From the NCBI RefSeq assembly GCF_947500265.1, contig NZ_CANMRN010000003.1:372001-436000 (forward strand): a stretch of DNA of 64,000 bases, written 5' to 3'. Below, in pieces: positions 18,859 through 27,951 of the stretch (within the stretch, counting starts at the first letter, position 1; each line of letters starts with the position of its first letter). The stretch is from an uncultured Psychrobacter sp. GTDB lineage: Bacteria > Pseudomonadota > Gammaproteobacteria > Pseudomonadales > Moraxellaceae. The translations under genes were made by a program, and so were the position numbers. The notes beneath the pieces were generated by a model. It was not told the origin of the DNA. It did no database searches and saw only the letters and a list, made by a program, of their open reading frames with translations.

Positions 18859-20136
18859 GTGTTTGGCTACTCTCAAACACGTGCCAATATGATGAGCCTA
18901 TTTGTGGAAAACCCTATTATTTTTCAAAACATACCCTGCACGTTAGTGACAGGGTTTTTAGGCGCTGGCAAAACCACCGTAATTAATCAATTACTGGCCT
19001 CGAAACCTGATGACGAGCGCTGGGCTCTCTTAATCAATGAGTTTGGTCGTATCGGTATTGATGGCGCACTCCTAGCAAGCTCCCAAGATAACGAGCTTGA
19101 GCAAAAAAATATTGCAATTCGTGAGGTCAGTGGTGGCTGTATTTGCTGCACCAGTCAGCTGCCCTTACAAATTGCAATCAGTCGTCTACTCAGTGAGCAT
19201 CATCCACAGCGATTATTAATCGAGCCCACAGGATTGGCACATCCACGTGAGCTGATACTACAACTTAGTGCGCCGCACTGGCAAACTGCCCTAAAAATGA
19301 ATGCTGTGATAACCGTACTGAGTGGCGAGCAGTGGCAACAGATCAAGTATCGTGACCATGATGGTTTTAAAGCGCATGTCCGTGATACCGATGTGCTGAT
19401 AATCAATCGTTATGTCCAATTAGATACTAGCGAAAAACAAGTCTTAGTAGAATGGATAACCAAGCTAAATTCACAAGTAAAAATCATTTGGGCAGCATCA
19501 GGACTAACGGCACCTGAGACAACAGACTCATCAGATGTCCATTCACCAGATAAGTTTGTAGCAAATAAACTTGTAGCAGATGCATACTCGTCTACTTTAA
19601 ACGACCAACTGAATAAGCCCAGCTCTATCATTTCGAATCAACGAAAAGTCAGTATCTCTAATCCTAAAAAATCGATGATTGGTTTACAGTCTCAAGCCAA
19701 TTCTTTAGCAACTGTACCATCATTGAGTGCATCTATAGATGAGACCGACACTCAGGCTAGTGCTAATAGTGATCTGCCGTATCGCTACCATGAAGAGCAG
19801 CAAGATTTTCAATTGGCTGGATGGCGACTACCTGCACACTACATACTAAACGCTGACGATTTACAGAATTGGTTATTAGCACTGCCAAACTGGCAACGTA
19901 TCAAAGGCGTGGTACATACTTCTGACGGCTGGATACAGATCAATTTTAACCCTGATAGTCTAACCACCAGAACCATTGATCCACAGACTGATAGTCGATT
20001 GGAAATTATTTTGCAATTAGACAATGCCGTCGATACAGCTATAGCAAAAACAGAAAGTAAGGTTAATATTGAAACGTCATCGGCCTTGATAAATTGGGAA
20101 GAGTGCGACCTTGAACTGATGGCGCTGGTCATATAG
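18859..20136 (+). CDS. CobW/COG0523-family GTPase (metal-chaperone type)
   Basis: A 425-residue P-loop GTPase of the COG0523 group, proteins that deliver metals such as Zn or Co to target enzymes. Walker A GFLGAGKTT is at 32-40, and the metal-binding C-x-C-C motif is in GGCICCTSQ near 94-100, followed by LLIEPTGLAHPRE. The C-terminal CobW domain is recognisable (GWRLPAHYILNADDLQNWL, about 315-335). Between them (about 210-300) lies a long Ser/Asn/Gln-rich linker unusual for the family. Start is uncertain: the GTG at 18859 and ATGs at 18889 and 18892 all lack a good Shine-Dalgarno sequence. It may be cotranscribed with ompR. No Zur box or other metal gene is visible. Confidence 0.88.
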   Translation: MFGYSQTRANMMSLFVENPIIFQNIPCTLVTGFLGAGKTTVINQLLASKPDDERWALLINEFGRIGIDGALLASSQDNELEQKNIAIREVSGGCICCTSQLPLQIAISRLLSEHHPQRLLIEPTGLAHPRELILQLSAPHWQTALKMNAVITVLSGEQWQQIKYRDHDGFKAHVRDTDVLIINRYVQLDTSEKQVLVEWITKLNSQVKIIWAASGLTAPETTDSSDVHSPDKFVANKLVADAYSSTLNDQLNKPSSIISNQRKVSISNPKKSMIGLQSQANSLATVPSLSASIDETDTQASANSDLPYRYHEEQQDFQLAGWRLPAHYILNADDLQNWLLALPNWQRIKGVVHTSDGWIQINFNPDSLTTRTIDPQTDSRLEIILQLDNAVDTAIAKTESKVNIETSSALINWEECDLELMALVI

Positions 20137-20144
20137 CAGTAGAC

Positions 20145-20195
20145 ATAAAAAACGAACATTGCTATTTTATCTAGCAATGTCCGCCCTTTCTTTTT
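20145..20195. terminator. Hairpin terminator, convergent genes
   Basis: Stem ACATTGCTA (20156-20164) and TAGCAATGT (20172-20180), extended by a G-U and two GC pairs, with A6 on the left and a T-rich right side. On the minus strand the stem is followed by a T6 run, so it should end the DksA-like transcript; it may also act on the plus strand. Confidence 0.65.
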
Positions 20196-20215
20196 TCAAC
20201 ATAATTAACTATTTT

Positions 20216-20482
20216 TTAACGCAATTGACTGTCTTTACTGCCACGGCGATTAAATAGCTCAGCCGCTTTTGCTTCTTGTTCAAGCTCCGTCTGGCAACTG
20301 ACACAATGCTGAATACCAGGCACCGCCAGTCGCCTTGCCTCTGGAATAGGCTTACCACATTCATCACACAGCTCAGCACTTACACCTGTCGGTAACGAAC
20401 GTCGCGCTCGCTCCAATGCTTCATTGACCGTTGCATCCATCTGTTCGTGCTCAGCACCATCTCTTGACCAGCCACCTGCCAT
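20216..20482 (-). CDS. DksA/TraR-family zinc-finger protein (YbiI-like)
   Basis: An 88-residue protein with a C4 zinc finger: Cys39, Cys42 (CDEC) and Cys60, Cys63 (CVSC). The N-terminal helix is short and lacks the long coiled-coil with the acidic tip that lets DksA enter the RNA polymerase secondary channel, so it matches the short YbiI/YkvA-like members, whose function is poorly known. It is the last gene of the minus-strand group after the yciK-like gene, separated from it by about 150 bases. Confidence 0.88.
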   Translation of the reverse strand: MAGGWSRDGAEHEQMDATVNEALERARRSLPTGVSAELCDECGKPIPEARRLAVPGIQHCVSCQTELEQEAKAAELFNRRGSKDSQLR

Positions 20483-20631
20483 AATTTTATCCTATTTTTT
20501 ATTCATTATAATTAGACAATACAAATGTCTTTAATAACAAAAAGATGGGGCTAACTATGGTTAATTGCAACCTGCGATAGTGTATAAAACTACTCATAAA
20601 GAATGACGTAATCAATTCACAAATTTTGCTA

Positions 20632-21480
20632 CTAATCTTTAGGTTGTAACTCAATGACTTGACCACGCACGCCAATACTTTCGTCACTCATCAAACAGAC
20701 ATAACCTGCCATGATATCTTCAGGTGTTTTTAAGCTCATCGGGTTTTCACCCGGATACGCATGGGCGCGCATATTAGTACGAGTACCACCTGGATTAACA
20801 CAGTTAAAACGCAGATTCGTGGTATTTTGGGTTTCTTGAGTAAAGATATCGCTCATACCTTCTACTGCTTGTTTTGATAGCGCATAAGCACCCCAAAATG
20901 CGCGAGGATGCGTGCCGACTGTACTAGAAGTAAAAACGATAGAGCCATGATCGGCATCTTTTAGCAGTGGTAGCAACGCTTGAGTGAGCATAAAGGTCGC
21001 TGTAAAATTGACCTTCATGACTTGGGCGAAAGTATCGACGTCATACATCTCAAGCGGCGTCAGTTGTCCTAATACACCAGCATTATGTAAGATACCATCT
21101 AACTGGCCGACTTCTTTATTAATTAGCCCTTCGAGTTGCTGCATTTCAGCGTAAGTTGCCCCTTCTAGATTCATCGGCAACATAGCAGGCTGCTTACAAC
21201 CAAGGCTCTCAATCTCATCGTAGACGTATTCAAGCTTGCTACTAGTGCGTCCTAACAATAAGACAGTGGCGCCATAACGCGCATAAGTCAATGCCGCAAC
21301 ACGACCAATACCATCGCCTGCTCCAGTCACTAAAATAGTCTTACCATCTAGGCAGTCACTTGGCGGTACAAAGCTACGAATATCATCATGAGTCAAAGGC
21401 TGAATAGGACTTTGAACAGTTTTTTTATTGTCTTGTGGATCGACTGGTTGATTATTATTGTCACTCATGGCATTGCTCAC
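20632..21480 (-). CDS. yciK: Short-chain dehydrogenase/reductase, YciK-like
   Basis: A 282-residue classical SDR. The cofactor loop TGAGDGIGRVAALTYARYGA begins near residue 53, LHNAGVLG is the NAG structural motif near 138, and the catalytic Ser (FTSSTVG) and YALSK Tyr-Lys pair follow near 190 and 203. It resembles YciK of Escherichia and Pseudomonas, whose physiological substrate is unknown. The first about 40 residues are a polar Asn/Gln-rich extension. It lies downstream of the mupP-like and ubiG genes in the same order as in Pseudomonas, so it probably belongs to that transcript. Confidence 0.88.
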   Translation of the reverse strand: MSNAMSDNNNQPVDPQDNKKTVQSPIQPLTHDDIRSFVPPSDCLDGKTILVTGAGDGIGRVAALTYARYGATVLLLGRTSSKLEYVYDEIESLGCKQPAMLPMNLEGATYAEMQQLEGLINKEVGQLDGILHNAGVLGQLTPLEMYDVDTFAQVMKVNFTATFMLTQALLPLLKDADHGSIVFTSSTVGTHPRAFWGAYALSKQAVEGMSDIFTQETQNTTNLRFNCVNPGGTRTNMRAHAYPGENPMSLKTPEDIMAGYVCLMSDESIGVRGQVIELQPKD

Positions 21481-21543
21481 TACTTATCATTAAATCGTTG
21501 AGGATATGTGCTTATGGTTGTAAATCTGGTGATATATAGCAGT

Positions 21544-22254
21544 CTATAAATACTCAAATTTACCAGACGATAGCAGCAATTTATTTAGCTGCTCAGGCGT
21601 ATCCGCAATATAGTCGGCGCCCCATTTTTTTAAAGACTTTTGATCTTCAGGTGGAATATATCCATAAGCGGCCAAAATCGTTGGCATGCCAGCGGCGTTG
21701 CCAGCTTCAATATCACGTACATGGTCACCGACATAGAGTACGCAGCCTGCCGCGCCTCGAGGGATACCGAGTTTTTCTAGCGCCATATACATTGGCTCTG
21801 GGTCTGGTTTGGTACGTGATACATCATCTGGACAGACCAAAACCGCACAGCGTTGATCCAGTTGCATCTCACTTAATAGCTTTTCGGCTAAATAACGTGG
21901 CTTGTTGGTAACGATACCCCACGGCACGCCTTTTGCTTCAAGCTCTATCAGAGCCGCTTCAAGCGCCTGAAACACACAGCTATCGACACAGATATCTGCT
22001 TCATAATCATCTAAGAACTGCTGACGAAACTCAAGCAACGCTTCCTCGCTGACTTCGAGTTGATCGTTATGTCTTAGCATCAATTGCACCATGGCCGAGG
22101 CACCCGCAGAGACTTGCTCGCGGATTTCCGCTTCAGGCGGTGCCTGCCAATCATTTTCGAGACTCATTTTACCAATAATACGAACAAAATCAGCAGCAGT
22201 ATCGATTAATGTCCCATCAAGGTCAAATAAAACAGCTTTTACAAATTGGGTCAT
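21544..22254 (-). CDS. mupP: HAD phosphatase, probable N-acetylmuramic acid 6-phosphate phosphatase MupP
   Basis: A 236-residue HAD-superfamily phosphatase. Motif I LFDLDGTLIDT holds the nucleophile Asp11 and Asp13, motif II is IVTNKPRYL, motif III SRTKPDPEPM and motif IV VGDHVRDIEAG. By sequence alone it could be called phosphoglycolate phosphatase. The ubiG - HAD - yciK gene order matches the Pseudomonas locus where the HAD enzyme was shown to be MupP, which removes phosphate from MurNAc 6-phosphate in the anabolic peptidoglycan-recycling route to UDP-MurNAc. The MupP call therefore rests on context (inference). It sits 67 bases after ubiG. Confidence 0.82.
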   Translation of the reverse strand: MTQFVKAVLFDLDGTLIDTAADFVRIIGKMSLENDWQAPPEAEIREQVSAGASAMVQLMLRHNDQLEVSEEALLEFRQQFLDDYEADICVDSCVFQALEAALIELEAKGVPWGIVTNKPRYLAEKLLSEMQLDQRCAVLVCPDDVSRTKPDPEPMYMALEKLGIPRGAAGCVLYVGDHVRDIEAGNAAGMPTILAAYGYIPPEDQKSLKKWGADYIADTPEQLNKLLLSSGKFEYL

Positions 22255-22321
22255 AGTGAATGCTCTTGAGATTGATGATGTGTTTAGTGAAAGTATGGCA
22301 GATAAATGGCTGCGTGCAGCA

Positions 22322-23149
22322 TCAAGCCAGTGGCTTTTGTACGGCTATCATATAATTAACATCGACGTTTTGGGCAAGCCAGTAGCGTTTGGTCAGCGGA
22401 TTATAATGCAAACCGATAATATCCTGACGAACAAATCCAGTATTGAGTGCCATTTTGTCTAATTCTGCTGGCGTAATAAATTTAGCATAGTCATGGGTGC
22501 CGCGATCAAGCAACCGCAGTACATACTCTGCACCAACGATGGCAAACAGATAAGACTTAGGATTGCGATTAATCGTTGATAACACACAGACACCGCCAGG
22601 AGCCAATAACTCATAACAAGCCTGCACAATCGAGCTAGGATCTGGCACGTGCTCTAGCATCTCCATACAAGTCACCACATCAAACTGACCAGCATGTGTT
22701 TTTGCCAACTCTTCAACGGGTATATGTTGATAACGAAGCGTATTCTCTAACTGGCTTTGCTCTGCATGTAACGCAGCAGCTTTTAGGTTTTCTGTACCTA
22801 AATCAATCCCTGTCACATCAGCACCGCGGCGAGCCATAGATTCTGACAATATTCCGCCGCCGCACCCTACATCGAGTACTTTTTTGCCAGCAAGTCCTTG
22901 CTCAGCGATTTTATTAGCAGCGTTTTGATAGCCACGTTTGACATTTTCTTCTATCCAGTTTAAACGTAATGGATTGATCTCGTGTAGCGTTGCAAACGCC
23001 CCTGTATTGCTCCACCACTCACTCGCCAAGTTATTAAATTTTTCGACTTCGCTAGGATCTACGTTGATGGTGTTAGACTCTGTACTATTGAAAGCGCTAT
23101 TATTATTTTGATCATTTGAAGTTGATGAAGAATTTAAAGCAGAGCTCAT
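22322..23149 (-). CDS. ubiG: Ubiquinone O-methyltransferase UbiG
   Basis: A SAM-dependent class I methyltransferase (275 residues) that carries out both O-methylations of ubiquinone synthesis. The SAM-binding motif [21 protein letters not shown] lies near residue 88; the upstream [19 protein letters not shown] and [11 protein letters not shown] segments are UbiG hallmarks. The HVPDPSSIV post-motif region and the C-terminal [13 protein letters not shown] tail also match. Start at 23149 is preferred over the ATG at 23170 because AAGGA lies 7 bases upstream of it. The first 40 residues are Ser/Asn-rich. First gene of the ubiG-mupP-yciK cluster. Confidence 0.95.
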   Translation of the reverse strand: MSSALNSSSTSNDQNNNSAFNSTESNTINVDPSEVEKFNNLASEWWSNTGAFATLHEINPLRLNWIEENVKRGYQNAANKIAEQGLAGKKVLDVGCGGGILSESMARRGADVTGIDLGTENLKAAALHAEQSQLENTLRYQHIPVEELAKTHAGQFDVVTCMEMLEHVPDPSSIVQACYELLAPGGVCVLSTINRNPKSYLFAIVGAEYVLRLLDRGTHDYAKFITPAELDKMALNTGFVRQDIIGLHYNPLTKRYWLAQNVDVNYMIAVQKPLA

Positions 23150-23654
23150 GGTATATTCCTTGATTGTCACTATCGTTATTATCGTTTACAGTGCACGATT
23201 ATGTGCTTAATATTAGCATGAGAGTAGCAGTTTTGTCGTAAGCACATCGTCACCGATTGTGAATAGGCTTAAACTTTACCCTGTTTTTTGGGCAGTATCT
23301 CAATATAGAAAAGATACGTATCTTCGTGACAATATCGCATCCTGATACTTTTAAATCTCTTAAACTCCATATAGAAATAAAGCAGACGTTTGAGAAACAG
23401 TAGGTTCAGAAAGTAACAAGCAATATACCTTAAATAATAGCTAACAGCTTTACAACTATCGGTTAAGAATGCGATTCACAAGTACATACATTTTACGTTA
23501 TCATAGTCGATACTTTGCTATTGTTAGATTATACTCGACACTGTCTGGTTTAGACGCTTTAAGAGTTATATATTTTAAAGTGTCACATATTTAACAACCA
23601 TATAGACGTCAACCTCTTAACCCATTCTAAGTCTCCACACCTCAAGGATAAAGT
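23150..23654. other. Divergent spacer ubiG / dsbA
   Basis: About 500 AT-rich bases between ubiG and dsbA with no gene. It should contain both promoters; I see no clear regulator site or RNA element. Confidence 0.4.
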
Positions 23655-24275
23655 ATGAAACGTGTCATCACACTGACTGGTCTAGCCATGGCCATTGGAC
23701 TTGCCTCTATGGGCGCACAAGCTGCAGACTATGTCGCTGGAAAAGATTACCGTGTGCTAGACAACCCAGAGAAAATCAGCGGTGATGCTATCATTGTTCG
23801 TGAGTTCTTTTGGTATGGTTGCCCACATTGTAATGCGCTCAACCCGCACATGGAAAAATGGGCAAAAACCAAAGACAAAGACGTGGCATTCTTCAAGACA
23901 CCAGCGGCACTTAACCCTGTTTGGGAAGCCAATGCTCGCGGTTTCTATGCGGCTCAGCTTTTAGGCTTTGAAAGCAAAACTCATGACGCATTATTTGATG
24001 CTATTCATAAAGATGGCAAAAAACTGTTTGATCAAGCGTCACTAAGCAAATGGTATGCATCAAAAGGCGTTGATGAAAAGAAATTTGACAGCCTATATAA
24101 CTCATTCGCTGTTGGTACAAAAATTGGTCGCTCTCAAGAAGGCGCCAAACGTTATCAAATCACTGGTGTTCCATCTGTCGTGGTACAAGGCAAATATGTG
24201 GTAACTGGCGAAAACGCTAAAGTCGCTAAAGTTGTTGACTATTTAGTTGACAAAACTCGCGCTGAAAAGAAATAA
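23655..24275 (+). CDS. dsbA: Thiol:disulfide interchange protein DsbA
   Basis: A 206-residue periplasmic oxidase that donates disulfide bonds to exported proteins. The signal peptide runs to about residue 23 (cleavage after AQA). The active-site Cys56-Pro-His-Cys59 sits in FFWYGCPHCNALNPH. The cis-proline loop is TGVPSV near 175. Length and layout match DsbA. An AAGGA about 8 bases upstream of the ATG supports the start. A bidirectional terminator follows. DsbB is not in this window. Confidence 0.96.
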   Translation: MKRVITLTGLAMAIGLASMGAQAADYVAGKDYRVLDNPEKISGDAIIVREFFWYGCPHCNALNPHMEKWAKTKDKDVAFFKTPAALNPVWEANARGFYAAQLLGFESKTHDALFDAIHKDGKKLFDQASLSKWYASKGVDEKKFDSLYNSFAVGTKIGRSQEGAKRYQITGVPSVVVQGKYVVTGENAKVAKVVDYLVDKTRAEKK

Positions 24276-24335
24276 TTCAAGCCATAAGTACTTGAATAAC
24301 TCACATGACGTATAGCACATTTGTATGTCGTGTAC

Positions 24336-24368
24336 AAAAAAGCCAATCATAAATTGATTGGCTTTTTT
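24336..24368. terminator. Bidirectional terminator after dsbA
   Basis: Stem AAAAAAGCCAATCA/TGATTGGCTTTTTT (bases 24336-24366) with an A-run on the left and T6 on the right, between dsbA and the convergent darP gene. Confidence 0.88.
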
Positions 24369-24475
24369 GCATCTTAACCTTTTAGCTATACGTCTTTTAA
24401 TTACTCATTTTTTAATTGCTAGTCTTTCAACTAATAAAATTCTAATTAATAGATTTCTAGCTTGGTATATAGATG

Positions 24476-24988
24476 TTATTTCTTCAGCTGCGATAAAATA
24501 GCCACTTCACGAATATAACTCGCCAAATCTGCTTTAGATTCTGCCAGCAACTCGTCATCTTGCATATGTTTGGCATATTCTATCCACAATAGTAATTGAT
24601 ACATACTATGGTGCTCAGAAGCTTTATATTGCTTCACAAACTGCTTGAGCGTACCTTCATCATTGATATTCAGGCGCTCGTACCAGCTCTCTATTTTTGA
24701 GACTTGTTCTTTAGGAAAAAACGCATCAAATAATACCTTTATCAGCTCATGGCGATTTTCTTCAATCATCAGCTTACCAACACGTTTGGTCTGACGGTTG
24801 CGAGCATTGGCGCTAGTAATATCAGCCAATGCCATTAGCTCTGCCATAAAATAATCACTGGCAGGTAAGGCTTTTAGCTGTTTTTTCGATAAGCTAGCAA
24901 GCGGTATAGATAATTGCTGCAAGCGCTCATGGGCTTTTTTGAGTTCTGTGCGCGAAACGCGCATATCCTGTTCTTTCCAGTCGATCAT
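24476..24988 (-). CDS. darP: Ribosome-associated protein DarP (YjgA, DUF615)
   Basis: A 170-residue DUF615 protein related to E. coli YjgA, now called DarP, a factor that helps large ribosomal subunit maturation. Recognisable features are the N-terminal VSRTELKKAHERLQQLSIPL segment, LKALPASDYFMAELMALADI, the RQTKRVGKLM helix and a helical basic C-terminal part. The sequence is all-helical and basic as expected. It lies 49 bases beyond the rapZ stop on the same strand and may be read through from it. In enterobacteria darP is beside pmbA; that neighbour is absent here. Confidence 0.85.
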   Translation of the reverse strand: MIDWKEQDMRVSRTELKKAHERLQQLSIPLASLSKKQLKALPASDYFMAELMALADITSANARNRQTKRVGKLMIEENRHELIKVLFDAFFPKEQVSKIESWYERLNINDEGTLKQFVKQYKASEHHSMYQLLLWIEYAKHMQDDELLAESKADLASYIREVAILSQLKK

Positions 24989-25037
24989 AAAAGCTTTCCA
25001 AAATAATAATTAATAAATTAAATAGTGTCTGATATCA

Positions 25038-26003
25038 CTACCAGCGACTTTTTTCGCGGTGTTTCGCCAATACCTTCACACCTTTAGGCATAGTGTCAGC
25101 AAGGCGGCGTTGTAGATGATCAGTGATAAAAACAGAGCGATGTTTGCCGCCCGTACAGCCTATGGCAACCGTGACCGTATGACGATTATTGTGCAAAAAC
25201 TCTGGTAGCCAACGGGTCAAAAACTTATCGATATCACCCATCATTTCTGCTACTTCTGGATAATCTGAAAAGAATGCGCCTACTTCGGTATCCAGACCTG
25301 TCGAGTCACGTAACTCAGGGTTCCAGTGCGGATTCGGTAAAATTCTAACATCGAATACAAAGTCAGCATCGATAGGGCTACCGTATTTAAAACCGAAAGA
25401 CAGTAGATTGATGAAAATCTGGTTGTCCATGCCTATGTGTTCACGCAAGTTGTCTTTTAACTGATGGATATTTAGGCTACTGGTATCAATCCTAATATCA
25501 GCGTGACTAGCAATTGGCTCTAATAGCTCAACTTCTTTTTTGATAGCAGCAGGTAAGTTGAAAGTAACATGCTTAGCATTATCACTATCGATATCTTGTG
25601 ACATTAGCGGATGTACGCGGCGCGTCGCATTGAAACGAGCTATCAGCGTACTCTCTTGTGCAGTCACATATAAAATCTGTACCGCATGAGACCCATAAGT
25701 CTCCTTGAGAGAAGCATACGTTACTGCAAAGTTAGATAAATCAGCACGTGGCGTTCGAATATCGACACCCAGCGCAATACGATGAATGCCGCTTTCATTG
25801 ACCAGTTTATGAGCAGCATTAGGTAACAAAGACAGCGGTAGGTTATCAATAGAGTAATAGCCTAGATCTTCTAAGATATTCAATACTGAGGTTTTACCAG
25901 ATCCTGAACGCCCTGAGACCACCAATATACTGAGCTTATTCGTAGACGTCTGATCCGCTATCGTTGCTGCTGCATTACTATTTTGATCCTGACTTACACC
26001 CAT
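25038..26003 (-). CDS. rapZ: RNase adapter protein RapZ
   Basis: A 321-residue protein of the RapZ/YvcJ family. The N-terminal Walker A is GRSGSGKTS (31-39). The C-terminal domain holds DVRILPNPHWNPELR and GCTGGKHRSVFI, the conserved sites of RapZ. In enterobacteria it binds small RNAs GlmY/GlmZ and guides RNase E, controlling glucosamine-6-phosphate synthesis, and also senses the metabolite. Usual neighbours rpoN-hpf-ptsN are missing; here it follows panC by 51 bases. About 20 residues at the N-terminus are a non-conserved extension. Confidence 0.95.
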   Translation of the reverse strand: MGVSQDQNSNAAATIADQTSTNKLSILVVSGRSGSGKTSVLNILEDLGYYSIDNLPLSLLPNAAHKLVNESGIHRIALGVDIRTPRADLSNFAVTYASLKETYGSHAVQILYVTAQESTLIARFNATRRVHPLMSQDIDSDNAKHVTFNLPAAIKKEVELLEPIASHADIRIDTSSLNIHQLKDNLREHIGMDNQIFINLLSFGFKYGSPIDADFVFDVRILPNPHWNPELRDSTGLDTEVGAFFSDYPEVAEMMGDIDKFLTRWLPEFLHNNRHTVTVAIGCTGGKHRSVFITDHLQRRLADTMPKGVKVLAKHREKSRW

Positions 26004-26054
26004 GATCTACTCATCCAAGTCTATTGTATCTAGTCTACTGCTATATCATAAAAG

Positions 26055-26957
26055 CTAATTTACCACTACCAACTGATTGTCTAACAAACGCGCTTTTCCT
26101 AGCCACGCTGCAACTAAAATAACGATATTTTTGTTTTCTATATTAAAGGCTTTAGAGTCACTTACGACAGAACCTAACTCCTCAGTCTTTATTTCAAGAT
26201 AATCAATAATAAAACCTGCGTCACTAATACGTGTTCGCGTATCTACTAATAGTTGGTCAAATGCTTGCTGACTAGGAGTCGTACTTTTCAAGCTCTGTGC
26301 TAATTCTTGCAATGCTTGATGTAATACAGGAGCTACTTGACGCTCATTTGCACTTAAGTATTGATTACGCGATGATAGCGCTAAGCCATCATCAGCACGA
26401 ACAATAGGCGCACCAATGATATTAATAGGATAACTCAAGTCACGTACCAATTGCTTAATGATAGCAAGCTGCTGATAGTCTTTTTGTCCAAATACTGCCA
26501 CATCTGGTTGTACGATATTGAATAGTTTAGCGACAACAATACCAACACCATCAAAGTGTCCAGGACGCGATTGACCACACAACTGATTGGCAATAGCACC
26601 AGCCAACACAGCAGTAGGTGGTGGTAATACTGGATACATCGCATCAATGCTAGGTGCAAACACGTAATCTGCATCCACTGTCGCAAGCTTGGCCACATCT
26701 GCATCTAATGTACGCGGATAGCTGTCAAAATCTTCCCCAACGCCAAACTGAGTAGGGTTAACGAAGATACTGACCACCACTACATCCGCATGCTGTTTGG
26801 CAATTTTTACCAGCTCAAGATGACCGTCATGTAGATTACCCATCGTTGGTACTAGCGCAATGCGCTGCTGACGGACTTGTTTGTCACTTTGCTGACCACG
26901 ATAAGGCTGAAGCGCTTCACGTAGTGACGAAATATCATGATAAATAATTGGAAACAT
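26055..26957 (-). CDS. panC: Pantothenate synthetase PanC
   Basis: ATP-dependent ligase (300 residues) joining pantoate and beta-alanine to make pantothenate. The HIGH-like motif VPTMGNLHDGH is near residue 38, FGQKDYQQLAIIKQLVRDL near 150, and the KMSKS-like ALSSRNQYLS near 182. The ATG at 26957 is preferred to a TTG seven codons upstream because it matches family N-termini (MFPIIYHDISSLR). It follows panB by about 66 bases in the usual panB-panC order. Confidence 0.96.
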   Translation of the reverse strand: MFPIIYHDISSLREALQPYRGQQSDKQVRQQRIALVPTMGNLHDGHLELVKIAKQHADVVVVSIFVNPTQFGVGEDFDSYPRTLDADVAKLATVDADYVFAPSIDAMYPVLPPPTAVLAGAIANQLCGQSRPGHFDGVGIVVAKLFNIVQPDVAVFGQKDYQQLAIIKQLVRDLSYPINIIGAPIVRADDGLALSSRNQYLSANERQVAPVLHQALQELAQSLKSTTPSQQAFDQLLVDTRTRISDAGFIIDYLEIKTEELGSVVSDSKAFNIENKNIVILVAAWLGKARLLDNQLVVVN

Positions 26958-27023
26958 GATTACTTTTCTTCTATTCAAACGTTCTGTTGTTCAATAGCTT
27001 AAATAACTTTGATAACTTCAAAA

Positions 27024-27824
27024 TCAGCTAAATTGGTGCTGCTCATTCGGGAAGCTACCTTCGCGTACTGAATGCTGATAGAGCGCAAAAGCACCTTCGA
27101 TACTGTGTGTACTATTACGCTCATCTGTTAAAAAGTCATGAATAAAACGTGGCACTCGGCCATGCGCCATACCTAGCATGTCATGCATAACCAATACCTG
27201 ACCATCAGTATTGGCACCAGCACCAATACCAATGACTGGCACGGCAACAGCTTCAGTAACGGCTTTTGCAAGCGCAGCTGGAACACATTCTAATACTAGC
27301 AGTGCAGCGCCAGCGTCAACGACTGCCTTAGCATCGGCAAGCAGTTTATCAGCCGCTTCATCACCGCGACCTTGAATTTTATAGCCACCAAACACGTTGA
27401 CTGATTGTGGAGTCAAACCAAGATGCACACAAGTTGGTGTACCTGCTTGCGCCAAGGCCGTTACTAATTCACAAAGCTCACTACCACCTTCGATTTTTAT
27501 GACATGCGCCCCTGCTTGCATTAGCGTGCGGCTATTAGCAACGGCTTCTGGTAGTGTCACATAACTCATGAACGGTAGATCAGCCAATATCAACGCGTGC
27601 TTGTTACTACGGGCAATATTGGCAGTGTGATAAGCCATATCATTGACTGTCACAGGTAATGTTGAGTCATGGCCTTGTACAACCATGCCCAAGCTATCCC
27701 CAATTAAAATCGTATCAATTTCGGCCTTTTCCATCATTCGTGCAAACATCGAGTCATAACAGGTCAAGCAAGTGAACTTGGTACCGTCTTTTTTAAACTT
27801 ATTTAGAGTAGATAATGTCGTCAT
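27024..27824 (-). CDS. panB: 3-methyl-2-oxobutanoate hydroxymethyltransferase PanB
   Basis: A 266-residue TIM-barrel enzyme that transfers a hydroxymethyl group from 5,10-methylene-THF to alpha-ketoisovalerate, giving ketopantoate. Visible: FTCLTCYDSMFARMM near the N-terminus, ILIGDSLGMVVQGHDSTLPV with the metal-binding Asp, HVKIEGG-type segment (HVIKIEGGSE), the VHLGLTPQS loop and the late VIGIGAGANTDGQVLV. Length fits E. coli PanB (264). First of the panB-panC pair. Confidence 0.97.
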   Translation of the reverse strand: MTTLSTLNKFKKDGTKFTCLTCYDSMFARMMEKAEIDTILIGDSLGMVVQGHDSTLPVTVNDMAYHTANIARSNKHALILADLPFMSYVTLPEAVANSRTLMQAGAHVIKIEGGSELCELVTALAQAGTPTCVHLGLTPQSVNVFGGYKIQGRGDEAADKLLADAKAVVDAGAALLVLECVPAALAKAVTEAVAVPVIGIGAGANTDGQVLVMHDMLGMAHGRVPRFIHDFLTDERNSTHSIEGAFALYQHSVREGSFPNEQHQFS

Positions 27825-27951
27825 ATGACCCTCAATTAATCTGCAATGCCTTTGATTATCAATATTGCTACTATCAGAGCTAGACTTGAAATACGTTAGA
27901 TGAATCTTTCAAACATTTAACATCTATCACCTTAGCATCAGTTACTTATAA

